Source: Bryobacteraceae bacterium (lineage in GTDB: Bacteria; Acidobacteriota; Terriglobia; Bryobacterales; Bryobacteraceae). From it: a stretch of 64,000 bases of DNA. The translations under genes were made by a program, and so were the position numbers. Location: contig JAHDVK010000003.1 of NCBI GenBank assembly GCA_023384675.1, forward strand, positions 62,001 to 126,000. The letters are read 5' to 3'. Positions within the stretch are counted from its first letter, which is position 1. The number at the start of each line of letters is the position of its first letter. Positions 11,055 to 20,129 of the stretch are shown one piece after another. The notes under the pieces are model-generated. The model was not told the DNA's origin. It saw nothing but the letters and a program-made list of their open reading frames with translations, and made no database searches.

Positions 11055-12403
11055 AAGCCGTAGCGCTGCAGGCGCCGGTACAGCGCGCTGCGGCTCAGCC
11101 CTAACGCCTGCGCGGCGTGGCTGACGTTGCCGCCATGCCGCGCAAGCGCTTTCTTAATGAGGAACGACTCCACCTCTTCGAGACTCATCTCGTCGAGTTT
11201 CGAGGGCGCGCCGGCGCCGGCACGCAGAGCGAGGTCGCCGGGGCGGATCAGCGTTTCGCGCGCCATCAGCACGGCGCGCTCGATCACGTGGTTCAACTCA
11301 CGGACGTTGCCGGTCCAGGGATGTTCGCGCAACGAGCGCAATGCCGCCGGATCGAAGCCGGTGATCGGCTTGCGGTAGCGCCGCGCCATCTGCGCCAGAG
11401 TATGCACAGCCAGCAGCGGGATATCCTCCTTGCGGTCGCGCAGCGGCGGCAGGTGGATCTCCACGGTGTTCAGCCGGTACAACAAGTCCTGCCGGAAACG
11501 GCCTTCGGAGGCATCGGCGTGCAGGTTGGCGTTGGTGGCGGAAACGACGCGCACGTCCACCCGGCGGGTTTTCGACGAACCTACGCGCTCCATCTCGCCG
11601 GTTTCCAGCACGCGCAGCAGCTTCGCCTGCAGGTTGAAGGGCAGATTGGCGATCTCATCGAGGAAGATCGTCGCGTTGTCGGCCAGTTCGAAGCGGCCCA
11701 CGCGGTCGGCTTTCGCGTCGGTGAACGCGCCCTTCACGTGGCCGAACAGCTCGCTTTCGAAGACGCCTTCGGCCAGCCCGCCCATATTCACCGTCACCAT
11801 CGGCCGGGCGGCGCGCTCGCTAATGGCGTGCAGCGTGCGCGCCACCACTTCCTTGCCCGTGCCCGGTTCACCGGTGATCAGGACGTTGGCCCCGGAAGGA
11901 CCCACGCGCGAAATCATCTCGAGCACCGGCTGCATGGCGGGCGCTTCGGCGATCATCACCGGACGCCCCTCGGCATGCAGCAGCCGGCTTTCCGCTTCCA
12001 GGCGCGCGCCACGCCGCAGCGCCGCCGCCAGTTCCATCTGCGTCTTCAGAATCGCCAGCAGACGCGCGTTCTCCCAGGGTTTCTGGACAAAGTCGCGCGC
12101 GCCGTGGCGCATCGCTTCGACGGCGATGTCCACGCTGCCCCAGGCGGTCATCACCACGACCGGCAATAGCGGATCGTGCTGTTGCACGCGCGACAACAGG
12201 TCAAACCCTTCTTCGCCCGAGGTGGTGTCGCGCGTATAATTCAGGTCCATCAGGAAAACATCGAACTCGCGCTGCTCGAGCGCGCTCAGCGCGGCACGCG
12301 GCGAAGTGACGCATTCCACCTGATAGCCCTCGGGCTTCAACAGCAGGCGCAGCGCCGCCAGCACGTCCTCCTGGTCGTCGGCGATGAGCAGACGCGGCGT
12401 CAT
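11051..12403 (-). CDS. Sigma-54-dependent response regulator, NtrC family
   Basis: A 450-residue three-domain activator: receiver (Asp9/Asp10, phospho-acceptor Asp53, Lys108 in QKPW), AAA+ sigma-54 interaction domain (Walker A GEPGTGKE 178-185, Walker B FLDEIANLP near 247-255) and a C-terminal Fis-type helix-turn-helix (LSRSALYRRLQRYG). The sigma-54 contact loop reads GAFTDA (225-230) instead of the usual GAFTGA. It is translationally coupled to the kinase gene (ATGA overlap) and follows the second ATPase by 6 bases, so it probably regulates the transporter operon. Confidence 0.94.
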   Translation of the reverse strand: MTPRLLIADDQEDVLAALRLLLKPEGYQVECVTSPRAALSALEQREFDVFLMDLNYTRDTTSGEEGFDLLSRVQQHDPLLPVVVMTAWGSVDIAVEAMRHGARDFVQKPWENARLLAILKTQMELAAALRRGARLEAESRLLHAEGRPVMIAEAPAMQPVLEMISRVGPSGANVLITGEPGTGKEVVARTLHAISERAARPMVTVNMGGLAEGVFESELFGHVKGAFTDAKADRVGRFELADNATIFLDEIANLPFNLQAKLLRVLETGEMERVGSSKTRRVDVRVVSATNANLHADASEGRFRQDLLYRLNTVEIHLPPLRDRKEDIPLLAVHTLAQMARRYRKPITGFDPAALRSLREHPWTGNVRELNHVIERAVLMARETLIRPGDLALRAGAGAPSKLDEMSLEEVESFLIKKALARHGGNVSHAAQALGLSRSALYRRLQRYGL

Positions 12404-12409
12404 GGCGGG

Positions 12410-13087
12410 CTAACTCGGCCGGGGCGCGCCCGCGATCCAGCCGTCCTCGAGGCGGATGATCCGCCGGGCGTAAGCGGCATTGGTCTCCGAATGCGTCACC
12501 ATCACGATCGTCGTCCCTTCCTCGTTCAGTTTCCGGAACATCTCCATGATCTCCAGACCCTGGCTCGAATGAAGATTGCCCGTGGGCTCATCGGCCAGGA
12601 TCACCTTGGGACTGGCAATCAGGGCCCGCGCCACGCCCACTAATTGCTGCTGGCCGCCGGAAAGCTGGTTGGGGAACAGGTCCTTCTTGCCCACGATCTG
12701 AAAACGGTCCAGCATGTCGCAGACGATGGACTGCCGCTCCGGCTTGCGGATGTCGCGGTAGGTGAGCGGCACTTCGAGGTTCTCGAACACGGTGAGATCG
12801 TCGAGCAGATGATAGCTCTGGAACACGAATCCGAAGTAACGCTTATAGAGTTCGAGCCGGTGGCGGCGGTGGAGAGCATGCACGGCATGCTCATAGAGGA
12901 AGTACTCGCCGCTCCACTCCGTATCGTGCATACCGAGGATATGAAGCAGCGTGGACTTCCCGGCGCCCGACGGCCCCATCACCGCCACGAAATCGCCCTC
13001 TTCTATGTCGAGGTCAATCTGCCGCAGCACGTAAAACCGGTTCGGCCCCTGCGGGTAGGACTTCTCGATGTTGTGCAGGCGGATCAT
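12410..13087 (-). CDS. ABC transporter ATP-binding protein (LolD/MacB type)
   Basis: A 225-residue ATPase with Walker A GPSGAGKS (38-45), Q-loop FVFQSYHL, signature LSGGQQQ and Walker [14 protein letters not shown]. These are features of the MacB/LolD/FtsE subfamily, which pairs with FtsX-like permeases. The signature is followed by LVGVARAL rather than the usual RVAIARAL. Its ATG overlaps the stop of the 89-residue gene. No permease gene is adjacent. Confidence 0.92.
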   Translation of the reverse strand: MIRLHNIEKSYPQGPNRFYVLRQIDLDIEEGDFVAVMGPSGAGKSTLLHILGMHDTEWSGEYFLYEHAVHALHRRHRLELYKRYFGFVFQSYHLLDDLTVFENLEVPLTYRDIRKPERQSIVCDMLDRFQIVGKKDLFPNQLSGGQQQLVGVARALIASPKVILADEPTGNLHSSQGLEIMEMFRKLNEEGTTIVMVTHSETNAAYARRIIRLEDGWIAGAPRPS

Positions 13088-13353
13088 GAACTGACGGTGC
13101 GGATGCGGCGGCGCTGATCCTTCTCGGCGAGGCGCCGCTCGAATTCCCGCATGCGCTCATCCAGGCGGCGCCACACTTCGTCCTTACGCCGTTCGAAACG
13201 CTCGATCCAATGATCGGCCCGCTCCACGCCCGCCAGCAGCGCCGGCCGTGCCCGGTACTCCACCTCCTGCACACGCGGCCAGGAGGGCGCGCCGGTCCAT
13301 AAGGCCAGCCCCAAAGCCAGCAGCGCAAACGCATCCGGGTGGCGGCGAATCAT
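13084..13353 (-). CDS. Small membrane-anchored coiled-coil-like protein between two ABC ATPases
   Basis: An 89-residue protein of no recognised family. It has an N-terminal hydrophobic segment (about residues 8-24) followed by a highly charged helical region rich in Arg and Glu (WIERFERRKDEVWRRLDE), likely a single amphipathic helix or coiled coil. It overlaps both flanking ATPase genes by 4 bases, so it is translated as part of the operon. It may be a membrane adaptor for the ATPases; that is inference. Confidence 0.65.
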   Translation of the reverse strand: MIRRHPDAFALLALGLALWTGAPSWPRVQEVEYRARPALLAGVERADHWIERFERRKDEVWRRLDERMREFERRLAEKDQRRRIRTVSS

Positions 13354-14066
13354 GACGCGGCTCCCGTGCTCTGCGCCTGGATCTGCCCCTCCTCCACGAT
13401 GCGGCCGTCAAACAGGTGGACCGAGCGGTCTGCGAGCAGCGCATAGCGCGGATCGTGCGTCACCATGCAAATCGTCGCGCCGCTCCTGTGAAGTTCTTTG
13501 AGCAGTTCCATCACCTGTTCGCCATTGGCCGAATCGAGGTTGCCGGTCGGCTCGTCGGCCAGCAGAATCGAGGGGCTGCCTACCAGCGCGCGCGCCACCG
13601 CCACGCGCTGCTGCTGGCCGCCGGAAAGCTGCGATGGGTAATGCTTCACACGGTGCCCCATCCCCACGCGCTCCAGCGCTTCATGGACGCGCTTGCGCCG
13701 CTCCGCTCCGCCCATGCCGCGGTATGTTAACGGCAGTTCCACGTTCTCGTACACCGTGAGGTCGCCGATAAGGTTGAAGGCCTGGAAGATGAAGCCGATC
13801 TCGCGGTTGCGGATCCGCGCGCGGTCGCCCAGTTTCAGGTTGCCCACCGCCTGGCCGTTCAGCGTGTAAGCGCCTTCGGTCGGGGAATCCAGCAGTCCCA
13901 GAATCGCCAGCAGCGTGGACTTGCCACAGCCCGAGGGGCCGGCGATCGAGACGTATTCGCCTTTGCGGATCTCCAGATGAATTCCCGAGAGCGCGTGGGT
14001 TTCCACGTCCTCCGTGACGAAGACTTTGGTGACGCCTTCGAGTTGAATCAATGGCTGTTCGCTCAT
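13350..14066 (-). CDS. ABC transporter ATP-binding protein (MacB/LolD type)
   Basis: A 238-residue ATPase with Walker A GPSGCGKS (43-50), Q-loop [21 protein letters not shown], signature [15 protein letters not shown] and Walker [14 protein letters not shown], a textbook MacB/LolD pattern. It follows the membrane fusion protein by 33 bases, which suggests a tripartite exporter, but the FtsX/MacB-type permease is missing from the cluster. It differs clearly in sequence from the second ATPase (12410-13087), so the pair is not a recent duplication. Confidence 0.94.
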   Translation of the reverse strand: MSEQPLIQLEGVTKVFVTEDVETHALSGIHLEIRKGEYVSIAGPSGCGKSTLLAILGLLDSPTEGAYTLNGQAVGNLKLGDRARIRNREIGFIFQAFNLIGDLTVYENVELPLTYRGMGGAERRKRVHEALERVGMGHRVKHYPSQLSGGQQQRVAVARALVGSPSILLADEPTGNLDSANGEQVMELLKELHRSGATICMVTHDPRYALLADRSVHLFDGRIVEEGQIQAQSTGAAS

Positions 14067-14099
14067 GCTGACTCCTGCATGTATCCTCGGTTCCGGCGC

Positions 14100-15353
14100 T
14101 TAGTTCAGCCGGAGCCGGTCGTGTCCATCCCAAGCCGACATATCGGAGAGCACCACGCGGTCGCCCACGCCGAGCCCTTCCACGATCTCCACAGTCTGCA
14201 CCGACACGCGGCCGATTCGCACCTGCACGCGCTGGGCCTCTTTGCCGTCGGGTGAGAGCCGGAACAGCCCGACAAGGCTGTTTGCCTGCCCGTACACCGG
14301 ACGCTGCACGTATAAGACGTCGCTCAGGCGCTCAAGTTCCACCACGCCATCCACGCTGAGATCCGGCCGTGCGCCCGCGGGCAGCGCGCCCTCGAGGTGA
14401 ACGTCGATCGTGACATTCCCGCTCACCGCGGCGGGGTCGATGCGCGCCACGCGGCCTGGAATCACACCGTTGTGCGTGTCGATCGACGCTACCTGCCCGA
14501 TCATCACATCCTTCGCCTGCGTCTCGGGGATCCGGATCTCCGCCTTCAGCCGGGAGGGCTGGGCTACTTTCGCAATCACCGTGCCGGGCGTCACGCGCTG
14601 GCCCACTTCCACGGCCATCTGCTGCAGCACGCCGCCGGCGCCCGCGCGGATCTTCAGGCCTTCCACCTGGCTTTGCTTCAGCTTCAGCGCCGCGCGGATC
14701 TTCTCAATCTGCACCTGCTGTACCGCGATTTGCGCTTCCGTGGACGCGGAAGAGATATCGAGACGCTTCCGGTCAATCTCGAACCGCTTCGCGAGCTCCT
14801 CGGCTGTCGCACGCGCCAATCGCACATTCAGATCCGGCGTCAACCCTTCCTTGGCCAGCGCCTCCTCGCGGTCGGACTTCAGCTTGGCTTGGACGTACTC
14901 GCTCTCGGCGCGCGCCAGCGTGGCTCGAAGGTCCAGTTGCGTGGTTTCCAGCTTCACGCGCAGGTCTCGAAGACTGGCTTCCGCCGAGCGCACCTGCCAG
15001 CGGAGGTCCTCCGCTTCCAGCACCATGTCCGGATTGGTCAATTCGACCAGAATTGTGTCAGGCTTCACGTTCGCGCCCGGGCGCAGCCGCACGCGCTCCA
15101 CGCGGCCGTCGTGCGTCGCGGGAATCCACAGAACCTCCTCGGGCACCAGCACGCCAAGGCCGCGCACCTGCCTTACCATCGGCCCGCGCTTTACTTCGTC
15201 GGTCCACAAGGTGGCCCGGTCCACGCTCGGCGCCGCGGGCTTCAGACGCGACAGCCCCCACGTGATCAATGGCACGGCCGCCAGAAGCAGAAGAGCCAGC
15301 ACGCTCCGGCGAATCAGTTTGCGGCGGCGGGCGCCTGTGCGGGGTACGTCCAT
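14100..15353 (-). CDS. HlyD/AcrA-type periplasmic membrane fusion protein
   Basis: A 417-residue adaptor of tripartite exporters. It has a short basic N-terminus, a transmembrane anchor (about 16-34), a first half-lipoyl segment (GRVERVRLRPGANVKPDTILVEL), a long alpha-hairpin coiled coil (about 115-235), a second lipoyl half (IRAGAGGVLQQMAVEVGQRVTPG) and beta-barrel/membrane-proximal domains to the C-terminus. First gene of the six-gene operon with two ABC ATPases, a regulator and a kinase. Confidence 0.92.
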   Translation of the reverse strand: MDVPRTGARRRKLIRRSVLALLLLAAVPLITWGLSRLKPAAPSVDRATLWTDEVKRGPMVRQVRGLGVLVPEEVLWIPATHDGRVERVRLRPGANVKPDTILVELTNPDMVLEAEDLRWQVRSAEASLRDLRVKLETTQLDLRATLARAESEYVQAKLKSDREEALAKEGLTPDLNVRLARATAEELAKRFEIDRKRLDISSASTEAQIAVQQVQIEKIRAALKLKQSQVEGLKIRAGAGGVLQQMAVEVGQRVTPGTVIAKVAQPSRLKAEIRIPETQAKDVMIGQVASIDTHNGVIPGRVARIDPAAVSGNVTIDVHLEGALPAGARPDLSVDGVVELERLSDVLYVQRPVYGQANSLVGLFRLSPDGKEAQRVQVRIGRVSVQTVEIVEGLGVGDRVVLSDMSAWDGHDRLRLN

Positions 15354-15414
15354 GGCAGTCTCGGTCTATTGGATCGCATTCCGGGGGCCGTTGGGAACCG
15401 ACGCACTGGCTGCT

Positions 15415-15420
15415 TTTATA
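15415..15420 (-). promoter_or_regulatory. Possible -10 element for the exporter operon
   Basis: On the minus strand TATAAA lies 62 bases upstream of the membrane fusion protein start, in the AT-richest part of the 143-base gap. No convincing -35 is found at 16-18 bases; the closest is GTGACG at 15 bases. Weak support only. Confidence 0.3.
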
Positions 15421-15496
15421 ATCAATCATTTAGCGCGTCACCGCGCGGGCTCTTCCATCGCCTCTCTGTCCGTTTTTGGGACGGAAGTGGCCGGAA

Positions 15497-16864
15497 TCAG
15501 GAGGACAATCCGGAAAAAACCTTCTTGGCGAGCAGATCGGGCTGCCGGATCAGCTCCTCGATCTCGTGTGGATACATGGGTGTGCCAAACAGGAAGCCTT
15601 GCATCCGGTCGCAACGCGCGGCCTGGATTAACTCCATTTCGCCATGCGTCTCCACACCCTCGGCCACCACCTTCAATCCGCGGTGATGCGCCAGCACGGT
15701 AATCGTGTGAATCAGCGGCAGCGATCCCGCGGGCTTCGTGATCTGGCTGGTGAACCCACGATCGACTTTCACGGCATCCAGCGGCAATTCCTGCAGGTAG
15801 GTGAGAGGCGAATAACCCACGCCGAAATCGTCCACGGCGATGGAAATCCCAAGACGCCGCAGGGCATGCATGCGCGCGGCCGACTCCCGGAGATCCCGCA
15901 GCAAAGTGCCTTCGGTAATCTCGAATTCGAGACACGATCCGGGCACACCCTGTTCACCTAGGATCTCCTTCACCCGCCGGACATAATCGGGCGTCGAAAA
16001 CTGAAGCGGACTGACATTGACGGCCACGCGAGGCGGATTCAGACCGGCTTCCTGCCAGATGGCGATCTGGATGCAGGCTTGCCGCAGCGCCCAGTCGCCT
16101 ATCTCCACGATCGCTCCGATTTCTTCCGCGAGCTTGATGAAAAGGTCCGGCGATACCTCGCCGAAGTCCGGATGCCGCCAGGTGAGCAGCGCCTCCAGTC
16201 CGTCCAGGCGGCACTGGCGGTCCACCTGAGGCTGAAAACGGAGACTGAATTCGCCGCGATCGAGCGCTGTCCGAAGTGCGGACTCCAGTTGGTAGCGCCG
16301 CTCGGGGGCAAGCGACTCCTCCCAGCGGATTGTCTCCAGAGTGTTGCCTCCGCGGCGCTTGGCGCGGCGCATCGCCGCCGAGGTCTTCCGGATCAGACTC
16401 AGCGCCCCGCCGAAACCTGCCTCCGTCACCGCAAGACCCACGCTCGCCAGCAGGTGAACTTCCCTGCCGGAGACCGAGAGCGGCCGCCGCATCCGCTCCA
16501 TCAACACTTCCCCGAGCGCGATGCCTTCGGCGACCGAAGGACAAACCGGCCACAAAAACGCAAACTCGTCGCCGCCCAGCCGCGCCATCCTGCCGCCGCG
16601 CAGCGGCGCATCCTCGCGCATCCAGTGCTGAAGTGCGTCGCACCACGCCACGAGCGCCGCATCCCCCGCCGAATACCCGAGCAGTTCGTTGAGATGACGA
16701 AAACGGTCCAGACCCGCGATGGCCAGCACCACCGGCCGCCCCCCTGGATTCCCGCGCGTCGCCTCCGCCACCCAGGCTTCAAATTCAGCCCCACGCGCCA
16801 GTCCGGTCAATTCATCCCGGATCGGCGCTGGCTTCGGTTGCATGCCCATATTTTCGCTTACCAC
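15497..16864 (-). CDS. Tandem GGDEF-EAL cyclic-di-GMP enzyme
   Basis: A 455-residue cytoplasmic protein with no membrane segment and no sensory domain. The GGDEF domain keeps the active-site motif (RLGGDEF, 97-101). The EAL domain keeps Glu-Ala-Leu (224-226), VNVSPLQF, EITE, DDFGVGYSPLTYL, KVDRGF, EGVET and QGFLF, so both synthesis and hydrolysis of c-di-GMP are possible by motif content. Start ATG at 16864; a second in-frame Met at residue 6 is possible. It follows the amidase gene by 58 bases and could be in the same transcript. Confidence 0.93.
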   Translation of the reverse strand: MVSENMGMQPKPAPIRDELTGLARGAEFEAWVAEATRGNPGGRPVVLAIAGLDRFRHLNELLGYSAGDAALVAWCDALQHWMREDAPLRGGRMARLGGDEFAFLWPVCPSVAEGIALGEVLMERMRRPLSVSGREVHLLASVGLAVTEAGFGGALSLIRKTSAAMRRAKRRGGNTLETIRWEESLAPERRYQLESALRTALDRGEFSLRFQPQVDRQCRLDGLEALLTWRHPDFGEVSPDLFIKLAEEIGAIVEIGDWALRQACIQIAIWQEAGLNPPRVAVNVSPLQFSTPDYVRRVKEILGEQGVPGSCLEFEITEGTLLRDLRESAARMHALRRLGISIAVDDFGVGYSPLTYLQELPLDAVKVDRGFTSQITKPAGSLPLIHTITVLAHHRGLKVVAEGVETHGEMELIQAARCDRMQGFLFGTPMYPHEIEELIRQPDLLAKKVFSGLSS

Positions 16865-16922
16865 GCGGCAAACGAAACGAGAAAATTACCGAATTAAGTG
16901 AAAAAAGGACCAATGGTTCCAG

Positions 16923-18368
16923 CTAGGCTGGTCCTGGAACTGCTGGTACTGGGCGGCGCCGGTGCCAGTCTGTCCGCTTCTGAAAGGCCACCCCCGCCGC
17001 CAGTAGCGTATTTTCCGAAAACGGCCGCCCCACCAGCGCAATCCCCACCGGCAACCCCCCGGCCAAACCGCACGGCAGCACCAGCGCGGGCAGTCCGGCC
17101 AAATTCGCCGCCGCAATAATGGCGCGCAGCCCGCCGCCTGTGCGCCCGGGTCTGCGCCCCGAGGGGCGGTCCAGCGGCTCGCTCACCAGCGGCGCCACCG
17201 ACATCCGCGCGGGCGTCACCAGCAGATCCACCTTGCTGAAAATCTGAGCGAATTCATGCTGGACCTGCCGCCGGACGCGCATCGCTTCCAGATACTGCCA
17301 CGCGGGAATTTCCAGGCCGGCCTTGAGGCCCGCTATCTGGCGGGCGTCGGCAAGCCGGTCCACTTTGCCGCTCTCGATCAATTCGCGAAAACTCGCCGAG
17401 CCTTCCGCGTTGATGATGGTCGAGATCGCCGCCCCATAGGGCAGATCGGGCAGCTCCGCGGGCTCCATTTCAGTGCCGGTTTCGCGTAAAACGGCCAGCG
17501 CATCACGCAGTGCCGGCCGTAATTCCTCGTCCGCCGCCTCCTCGAAATCGGATTCGGCAAAACCCGCCTTGTATTGATCCGCCGGCCGCGTGTACTCAGG
17601 AGCATACCGGAATCCTTTGCGCGCCGAACCAGGATCCAACAGATCGCCGCCCGCGATCGCCTGCAAAATGTGCCCGCAATCCTCGGCCGTGCGCGCGAAC
17701 GGGCCGATCTTGTCCAGCGTCCAGCTGAGCGCCATCGCGCCCGCTCGGCTCACCAGCCCGTAGGTGGGCCGCAGCGCCGTCACCCCGCAGAAGGCCGCCG
17801 GCGTGATGATCGATCCCGACGTCTCCGAACCCAGCGAAAAGGGAACCAGCCCCGCAGCCACCGCCGCCGCCGAACCGCTCGACGAGCCGCCCGCCCAGCG
17901 CGTGCGGTCCCAGGGATTCAGACCCGGACCCGTCAGCGAGGCCGCCGCATAACGGTACCCGCCTCCGCCCGCCAGTTCCACCATCGCCAGCTTCCCGCAC
18001 AGCCCCGCGCCCGCGCCGGAAAGCTTCTGCAGCACCGTCGCCGTGCGGTCGAATTCCTGATCGGCAAACGGCTCCGCGCCCCACGTCGTAGGGTGATCCG
18101 GAAAGCTCAACAGATCCTTCGCCGCGTATGGAATCCCCTGCAGCGGCCCGCGAATCCGGTCCCGCCCAATCTCGCGGTCGATGTCGCGCGCCCGCCGCAT
18201 CGCCACGTCGCGCAATGACAGTGCCAGAGCATTGAAACGCGGGCCTTGCCGCTCCAGCCGCTCGCTGAAGTCCCGCGCCAGATCCCGCGCGGAAAACTCC
18301 TTCTTCACCAGCCGGGCGTGGATCTCGACGATCGATTCGAAGAAAACTTCCTCGGGTACGCGGGCCAT
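16923..18368 (-). CDS. Amidase signature family hydrolase
   Basis: A 481-residue amidase (GatA/AS family) with the Ser-cisSer-Lys triad visible: Lys84 (YAAKDLL), the GGSSSGS block at 160-166 and the nucleophile region GSETSGSI (180-187, Ser186). The substrate cannot be inferred. No signal peptide is present, but the gene just upstream (18374-18577) encodes a separate short Tat-like leader protein. Downstream is the GGDEF-EAL gene. A second amidase lies at 41236-42561 with a different sequence. Confidence 0.9.
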   Translation of the reverse strand: MARVPEEVFFESIVEIHARLVKKEFSARDLARDFSERLERQGPRFNALALSLRDVAMRRARDIDREIGRDRIRGPLQGIPYAAKDLLSFPDHPTTWGAEPFADQEFDRTATVLQKLSGAGAGLCGKLAMVELAGGGGYRYAAASLTGPGLNPWDRTRWAGGSSSGSAAAVAAGLVPFSLGSETSGSIITPAAFCGVTALRPTYGLVSRAGAMALSWTLDKIGPFARTAEDCGHILQAIAGGDLLDPGSARKGFRYAPEYTRPADQYKAGFAESDFEEAADEELRPALRDALAVLRETGTEMEPAELPDLPYGAAISTIINAEGSASFRELIESGKVDRLADARQIAGLKAGLEIPAWQYLEAMRVRRQVQHEFAQIFSKVDLLVTPARMSVAPLVSEPLDRPSGRRPGRTGGGLRAIIAAANLAGLPALVLPCGLAGGLPVGIALVGRPFSENTLLAAGVAFQKRTDWHRRRPVPAVPGPA

Positions 18369-18373
18369 CGCGC

Positions 18374-18577
18374 CTAGGCCTCGAAACGAAACGCGGGTTC
18401 GGTCTCCGGCGGCAGTTTGGCCGCGGCTTCGGCCAGTGTCCGCCCCTGCGCGCGAACCGCCTCGCGCGCGCGCTCCAGTTCACCGGCCGGAGGCGCATCC
18501 TGCTGTGCCCTGGCCTCGGGCCGCACAGCCGCCGCCGCCAGCAACCCTCCCAACGCTCTGCGCGTCACCCGCTTCAC
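18374..18577 (-). CDS. 67-residue protein with Tat-like signal, amidase neighbour
   Basis: The N-terminus KRVTRRALGGLLAAAAVRP has a twin-arginine and a short hydrophobic core, followed by a signal-cleavage-like ARAQ and about 40 charged, Ala/Glu-rich residues. No family is recognised. The ATG overlaps the aroDE stop (ATGA), and the amidase starts 5 bases after its stop, so it is clearly inside the operon. It could be an exported small partner of the amidase, or a leader separated from the amidase during evolution. Confidence 0.6.
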   Translation of the reverse strand: MKRVTRRALGGLLAAAAVRPEARAQQDAPPAGELERAREAVRAQGRTLAEAAAKLPPETEPAFRFEA

Positions 18578-20097
18578 GCGCCCGTCCTCCCCTGCTGCTC
18601 CTCGATCGCCTCGCGCGCCGCCTTCTCCATCACCGCGCGCGGCCCCGCCACGCCTGTAAACAGCTCGAACTGCTTCAACGCCTGCTCCACGAACATCTCG
18701 ATGCCCGGAATCGTCGTCCGCCCCTGCGCCTCGGCCATCTCGATCAGCCCCGTCCGGTGCGGCGTGTACACCAGATCGAACACCAGCCGCCCAGGGATCC
18801 GCTTCTCAAAAAAACACTCATCCCCGTGCGGCCACATCCCCACCGGCGTCGCATGCACCAGGATGTCGTAATCGCTCTGCTCGGCGGCATCCGGGGTGAT
18901 CGCCGCCCCTCCGCACGCCTTCGCCAGCGCGCGCACCCGGTCCGGATTGCGCCCCGTAATGCTCACCTGCGCCCCCGCATCCGCCAGCGTGAACGCCGCC
19001 GACCGCGCCGCGCCCCCGTTGCCCACCACCAGCACGCTCTTGTTCCCCAGCCTCGTCCGCTTCTCCAGCGGCGCCCGTACCCCCGCCGCGTCCGTATTCG
19101 TGCCCCGCCACCGCCCCGCCTTCCGCCACACCGTGTTCACCGCGCCAATCCGTTTCGACAGCGGATCCACCGCGTCCAGATACCGCAGGATCCGCTGCTT
19201 GTGCGGAATCGTCACGCTGAAGCCATGCAGCGGCAGCTTCTCGGCGAACAGGAAGAAATCCTTCAACTGCAGCGGCGCCACCAGAAACGGCAGATACAAG
19301 CCATCCAGCCGCTTCGCCTGCATCGCCCGGTTGTGCACCGCCGGCGAAATCGAATGCCGCACCGGATCCGCGATCACCCCGTAAAACCGGCAGTTCTTCG
19401 ATAGCTTGTCCGCCCGGTACACCTGCCGCATCTGCCGCGCGCACACCTGGCCCGCCGCCGTGCCTTCCGCCGCCGACGGCGTCGCGTACGTGTACAACCC
19501 GCCCATGACCGTCGAAAGCACGCGCGAGGGGAAGCCCGTTTCGCTCATCGCCAGCAACACCAGCCGCGTCTTCGGATGGCCTTTCGACAACGACAGCACT
19601 CGCAGATTGTCCGAGGGCTTGCGCGCCGTCGTCACGATCTTGTAGGCGTCCGCCGGCACCTTCAGCATGCGCCGCATCACCGGCTCCATCGCCGGCGTGC
19701 CGTCGTAGTTGTGATACGAAATCACCACCACCGCGCGCCCCTCCAGCGCGCGCACGCCTGCCCGCGCCGTCTCCGCCGTTTCGATCTCGATATCCACCGC
19801 CCGCGCCCCCGCTTCCACCGCGCCGGTCAGAATCTGTAATTGCTCTTCGATACTCCCGTTGAAGCGCCCGTGATTCTGGTGGCGGCGGCACGTTGCCAGC
19901 ACCACGCAATCGGGATACTCGCGCAAAAATTTCCGGATCAACTCCGGCCCCGCCTCCGGCCATGGCAGATAATCCAGCCGGAATTCCAGAAATCGTTCCC
20001 CCGCGGCCGCCTCGCGCCGCGCATGCTCCAGCAGCCGATTCGGATCGGTCAACCCCAACGCGATACAGATCCTGGGCAGTGAATTCCGGATGAGCAT
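18574..20097 (-). CDS. aroDE: Fused 3-dehydroquinate dehydratase (type I)/shikimate dehydrogenase
   Basis: A 507-residue bifunctional shikimate-pathway enzyme. Residues 1-225 form a type I dehydroquinase with the catalytic His129 (SYHNYD) and Schiff-base Lys153 (YKIVTTA). Residues 235-507 form an AroE-type dehydrogenase with shikimate-binding SISPAVHN (249-256), catalytic Lys300 (TIPHK), NTDAAG (334-339) and NADP-binding GNGGAARSA (359-367). The order matches the plant and some bacterial fusions. Start ATG at 20097, 32 bases after deoC. It sits unusually in a tol-pal operon. Confidence 0.95.
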   Translation of the reverse strand: MLIRNSLPRICIALGLTDPNRLLEHARREAAAGERFLEFRLDYLPWPEAGPELIRKFLREYPDCVVLATCRRHQNHGRFNGSIEEQLQILTGAVEAGARAVDIEIETAETARAGVRALEGRAVVVISYHNYDGTPAMEPVMRRMLKVPADAYKIVTTARKPSDNLRVLSLSKGHPKTRLVLLAMSETGFPSRVLSTVMGGLYTYATPSAAEGTAAGQVCARQMRQVYRADKLSKNCRFYGVIADPVRHSISPAVHNRAMQAKRLDGLYLPFLVAPLQLKDFFLFAEKLPLHGFSVTIPHKQRILRYLDAVDPLSKRIGAVNTVWRKAGRWRGTNTDAAGVRAPLEKRTRLGNKSVLVVGNGGAARSAAFTLADAGAQVSITGRNPDRVRALAKACGGAAITPDAAEQSDYDILVHATPVGMWPHGDECFFEKRIPGRLVFDLVYTPHRTGLIEMAEAQGRTTIPGIEMFVEQALKQFELFTGVAGPRAVMEKAAREAIEEQQGRTGA

Positions 20098-20129
20098 TAA
20101 TGAATTCTTCAGAGCATACCACGCGCGGC

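Noticed and set aside
15354-15496. Possible full promoter upstream of the exporter operon
   Set aside because: Only a -10-like TATAAA is seen; no -35 at a usable distance, so only the -10 is listed, with low confidence.
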